Below are positions 5,317 through 6,862 of a stretch of DNA of 6,862 bases, piece after piece (positions within the stretch are counted from its first letter, which is position 1; every line of letters starts with the position of its first letter). This DNA comes from JBIQLO01 sp044464175 (GTDB lineage Bacteria; Planctomycetota; Phycisphaerae; Tepidisphaerales; Tepidisphaeraceae). The translations under genes and the position numbers were made by a program. The notes under the pieces are model-generated. The model searched no databases and had not been told where the DNA came from. It was given only the letters and a program-made list of their open reading frames with translations. The stretch is taken from assembly GCA_044464175.1 (NCBI GenBank), contig JBIQLO010000207.1:1-6862 (forward strand). Reading direction: 5' to 3'.

Positions 5317-6216
5317 TTACGGCCTGGTTGTCGGCTGCTTTTTCTTGTTGCCGCCGAGGATGCCCTCGAGGCCCTGTTCGACGGATTTGCCGACGTCCTT
5401 GTCCCCCGTGGCCTTTTTCAGGGCATCATTGACCGTGCCGCCGGCCTCGGAGCCGAGCTTTTTGTTAATGGATTCGTTCAGTTTTTCGGTCGCCTTCTGG
5501 ACCTGCTGGTTGGCCATGTTGCCGATCTGGCCGGCGATCTCCTTCGTATTGAGACTCAGGAGCATCTGGACTTCCTTGGGGAGCTTGTCGCTCTTGGCGG
5601 CGCTGGCGGCCATCTCATTCACGACCGTCATGACCACATCCTTCAAGGCCGCTCCGTTCTCATTCCCCTGGCCCGAGCCGACATTCTTCACATCAATCGT
5701 CGGCAAGGGCAGCTTGATCTCCTGGCTCAGGCCGGGGACGCCGGGACGGAGGACCACCTCGGGACTGTCGATGGTGAGCTGGTCGATGATGACGCTCATC
5801 TGCGACTTCTTGGCCTGCGGGTCGGTCGGGGGCAACTGGTCCATCAGGGCCTTGAAATTGAGCTTGCCGTTGGCCTGTTCAATGGTCAGAACCGGGTGTT
5901 TGAGGCTGACCTCGCGGATGTGGATCGGGTTGTCGTTGAGTTGTCCGTACTGCACATCGACGGCCGCTTTGCCGAGGGAGAACATCTGGGGAGCGGAAAA
6001 TCCCTCCGGCGATCCCAGCGCAAAATCATTGAGGCTGAGCGTGCCGCCGAAAAGGGAGAGATTGGCCGAGTCAAGGCTGGTATTGACCTTCAACTGTTTT
6101 TGCGACTGGGTGACGACGGTGGAGCGGATGATGCGGTTGAGGTTGAAATAGAGGGCGACCAGGCCGATGACGACCAGGAGAACTACGACAAGGATGACCC
6201 ATTTGAGGATTTTCAT
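5317..6216 (-). CDS. AsmA-like single-pass envelope protein
   Basis: The 299-residue protein has a positively charged N-terminus and one membrane segment (about 4-24, LKWVILVVVLLVVIGLVALY). The segment is an anchor with the rest outside the cytoplasm. Residues 42-130 follow the AsmA/DUF748-type pattern: VNTSLDSANLSLFGGTLSLNDFALGSPEGFS, here written in parts as NLSLFGGTLSLNDF (52-65) and GSPEGFSAPQMFSLG (68-82). Then come a DVQYGQL strand (87-93), IHIREVSLKHPVLTIE (98-113) and LNFKALMDQL (119-128). A second half-repeat (139-178) follows, then an alanine- and lysine-rich helical tail (190-290) ending KKKQPTTRP. It is far shorter than classic AsmA or TamB proteins, so it is probably a compact relative of envelope or lipid-transport proteins. 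ATG 6216 is supported by AAGGAG, 7 bases upstream. The role is inferred from family resemblance only. Confidence 0.75.
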   Translation of the reverse strand: MKILKWVILVVVLLVVIGLVALYFNLNRIIRSTVVTQSQKQLKVNTSLDSANLSLFGGTLSLNDFALGSPEGFSAPQMFSLGKAAVDVQYGQLNDNPIHIREVSLKHPVLTIEQANGKLNFKALMDQLPPTDPQAKKSQMSVIIDQLTIDSPEVVLRPGVPGLSQEIKLPLPTIDVKNVGSGQGNENGAALKDVVMTVVNEMAASAAKSDKLPKEVQMLLSLNTKEIAGQIGNMANQQVQKATEKLNESINKKLGSEAGGTVNDALKKATGDKDVGKSVEQGLEGILGGNKKKQPTTRP

Positions 6217-6223
6217 GTTGTGA

Positions 6224-6229
6224 CTCCTT
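6224..6229 (-). promoter_or_regulatory. Ribosome-binding site that fixes the AsmA-like start
   Basis: The minus strand reads AAGGAG here, 7 bases before ATG 6216, and the codons that follow encode the membrane anchor directly. This decides against the longer in-frame start at 6384, whose extra 56 residues are basic and lack any recognisable signal. Confidence 0.8.
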
Positions 6230-6235
6230 GCTTGA

Positions 6236-6264
6236 ATTGTCACCGAGGCCGGTTCGGGATTCAA
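6236..6264 (-). promoter_or_regulatory. Possible promoter of the AsmA-like gene
   Basis: On the minus strand TTGAAT (6264-6259) and GACAAT (6241-6236) are separated by 17 bases, each matching four of six consensus bases of a housekeeping sigma promoter. Transcription would start near 6229, giving a very short leader that just includes the AAGGAG ribosome-binding site. The spacing is right but the boxes are weak. Confidence 0.25.
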
Positions 6265-6433
6265 TGGGGAAAGTGGAAAGCCTCCGATACAGCAGGAATT
6301 CGCCACAGAGCGGCTGATTGTGCGTTGGTATGGAGCCGACAACCGCCGGCGCGAAGAGATGATGAATCCGGAAAACGGGGTCATGAACGGCCGGAAAGGG
6401 GTGGCGGGTTCAACGGCAGTCGATGGCGCGAGG
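6265..6433. other. Gene-free stretch upstream of the AsmA-like gene
   Basis: No gene with a credible start and no RNA gene is seen. Open frames crossing it have no recognisable domain, lack a good ribosome-binding site, and mostly extend into or out of block B. It separates the promoter region of the AsmA-like gene from the repeats to its right. Confidence 0.5.
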
Positions 6434-6703
6434 GGACGGGATTTGGGGAAATGGGTTCGTTTGGAAATCCGGGGTTTTGGGTTTGAATGGGGTGAAACGG
6501 CGATTCTGGAGCGCCAGAGGGGTTTTCGATGGGGTTCGATTGGGTTCGTTTGGGTTCGATTGGCAAAAGGCAGGGAGGGGAGAAGGCTGGAGATAGGTGG
6601 CGGAGGGATGGTCGGGGGGTGTGTGAACGCCGGGGGGGAGGGTATCCCTGGTGCGGGCTAAGGCGATCAGGAAGGACAGAAGGCGGAACTGGATCATGGT
6701 CAT
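6410..6703 (-). CDS. Small ORF starting inside the right repeat (doubtful gene)
   Basis: This 97-codon ORF begins at the ATG of the inverted block A, 7 bases after AGAGGAG. Residues 1-16 (MTMIQFRLLSFLIALA) are moderately hydrophobic, then the sequence becomes Pro- and Ser-rich and runs through block B. The stretch LALQNRRFTP is in the same frame as LALSNRRFTP of the left ORF; a one-base difference shifts the frames after it. No domain is recognised. As on the left, the initiation signals look real while the tail looks like translated repeat. Confidence 0.3.
   Translation of the reverse strand: MTMIQFRLLSFLIALARTRDTLPPGVHTPPDHPSATYLQPSPLPAFCQSNPNEPNRTPSKTPLALQNRRFTPFKPKTPDFQTNPFPQIPSPRAIDCR
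6434..6565 (-). repeat. Repeat block B, right copy (inverted)
   Basis: Inverted counterpart of 235-357. On the minus strand it shares CTCTGGCGCTC, AATCGCCGTTTCACCCC and GGATTTCCAAACGAACCCAT. It carries its own 10-base tandem, seen on the plus strand as GGTTTTCGAT, GGGGTTCGAT, TGGGTTCGTT and TGGGTTCGAT (6521-6560). The tandem unit differs from that of the left copy (AACCCATTCC), so the period is shared but the unit has drifted or been re-amplified. Confidence 0.8.
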
Positions 6704-6862
6704 TTTTTAGCTCCTCTACCTTTACGGGGGGCGCTGCGCGGTTTGGCGACACAGTGCGCAGCGCGATTTTTGAAAACCGCGTTTTTGGGCGAATAACGCG
6801 GAAAAATTTTTTTATTTTTGGGATTTTTTGATTTTTCAGCGCTGCGCGTTTTGGCGACAAAA
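6701..6862 (-). repeat. Structured dispersed repeat, block A, right copy (inverted)
   Basis: This is the inverted partner of the repeat at 1-162 and reads inward on the minus strand. It keeps the hairpin arm CAGCGCTGCGCGTTTTG (6837-6853), the AT-rich core (6802-6836), a perfect 7-bp hairpin CCGCGTT/AACGCGG (6777-6783 with 6795-6801), and a GC-rich hairpin (6731-6764). It also keeps the minus-strand ribosome-binding site AGAGGAG (6711-6717) and an ATG at 6703. The 7-bp stem is perfect here and has one mismatch in the left copy. Divergence concentrates in the inner loop of the 6731-6764 hairpin and in the few bases before the ribosome-binding site. Stems, core and RBS are kept, which suggests constraint on structure or recent spread. 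Confidence 0.9.
6731..6771 (+). terminator. GC-rich hairpin in right block A; outward terminator-like
   Basis: GCGCTGCGC (6731-6739) pairs with GCGCAGCGC (6756-6764). An imperfect inner stem closes on a GCGA loop (6747-6750 region). On the plus strand the stem is followed by GATTTTT (6765-6771), as in an intrinsic terminator pointing out of the window to the right. This mirrors the left-hand hairpin at 98-131. The loss of inner pairing compared with the left copy would make it weaker. The function is inferred. Confidence 0.4.

Noticed and set aside
5042..6151. Long plus-strand open frame of about 369 codons opposite the AsmA-like gene
   Set aside because: The minus strand has the ribosome-binding site, membrane anchor and AsmA-type pattern. 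The plus-strand peptide is a Ser/Leu-rich shadow that also runs into the aminotransferase gene.
6217..6384. N-terminal extension of the AsmA-like protein by 56 residues
   Set aside because: The strong AAGGAG before ATG 6216 and the immediate membrane anchor fix the shorter start. The extension has no signal or domain.
6521..6560. CRISPR array
   Set aside because: The repeats are 10-base tandems without spacers, unlike CRISPR repeat-spacer units, and no cas gene is nearby.
1..6862. Composite transposon or insertion sequence bounded by the inverted repeats
   Set aside because: No transposase, integrase or recombinase gene lies between the repeats. The cargo is housekeeping, and target-site duplications cannot be checked because the window ends inside the repeats.
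1..6862. Small plasmid
   Set aside because: The 13-base end overlap would allow a circle, but no replication or mobilisation gene is present and a plasmid carrying eno and tsaB would be unusual. It is kept only as one option in the findings.

Overview
The window looks like a chromosome fragment from a GC-rich bacterium, most probably a member of the Planctomycetota, possibly the Phycisphaerae side. This is inference from three things. The enolase has a sequence style I associate with that phylum. Gene starts mix strong and absent Shine-Dalgarno sites. The gene-free flanks carry degenerate, stop-poor repeats (peptide strings such as FQTNPF and NEPI) that I recall from planctomycete genomes. 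No rRNA, tRNA, transposase, integrase or CRISPR array is visible.

Layout. Positions 1-483 are gene-free flank: a structured repeat (block A, 1-162), the start of a small hydrophobic ORF, a second repeat (block B, about 235-357) and the enolase leader. Three plus-strand genes follow: enolase (484-1773), a DivIC/FtsB-like membrane protein (1836-2489) and tsaB (2489-3193). The last two overlap by one base. From the other side come three minus-strand genes: an AsmA-like envelope protein (6216 down to 5317), a DegT-family sugar aminotransferase (5200 down to 4097) and an alpha/beta-hydrolase esterase (3980 down to 3177). The esterase and tsaB tails overlap by 17 bases. Positions 6217-6862 are a second gene-free flank carrying inverted copies of blocks B and A.

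The plus-strand genes form a housekeeping cluster: glycolysis (enolase), a probable divisome component and t6A tRNA modification (TsaB). Enolase followed by a septum-formation-initiator gene is a recurring bacterial neighbourhood and supports the DivIC/FtsB-like call. The minus-strand genes are more envelope-related (AsmA-like protein, nucleotide-sugar aminotransferase) plus an esterase of unknown substrate. Their gaps are about 116 bases each, so a single operon is not certain.

The most unusual part is the pair of flanks. Block A occurs at both ends in inverted orientation, about 90% identical over 130 compared bases. It carries GC-rich hairpins, an AT-rich core, an identical ribosome-binding site (GGTAGAGGAG) and an ATG that opens inward into a short hydrophobic peptide. 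The first and last 13 bases of the window are identical. Joining them would rebuild a perfect 17-bp stem with a GCGA loop, in the middle of a palindrome of more than 300 bp. This could reflect a multi-copy palindromic repeat at which assembly stopped, or a circular sequence; the sequence alone cannot decide.
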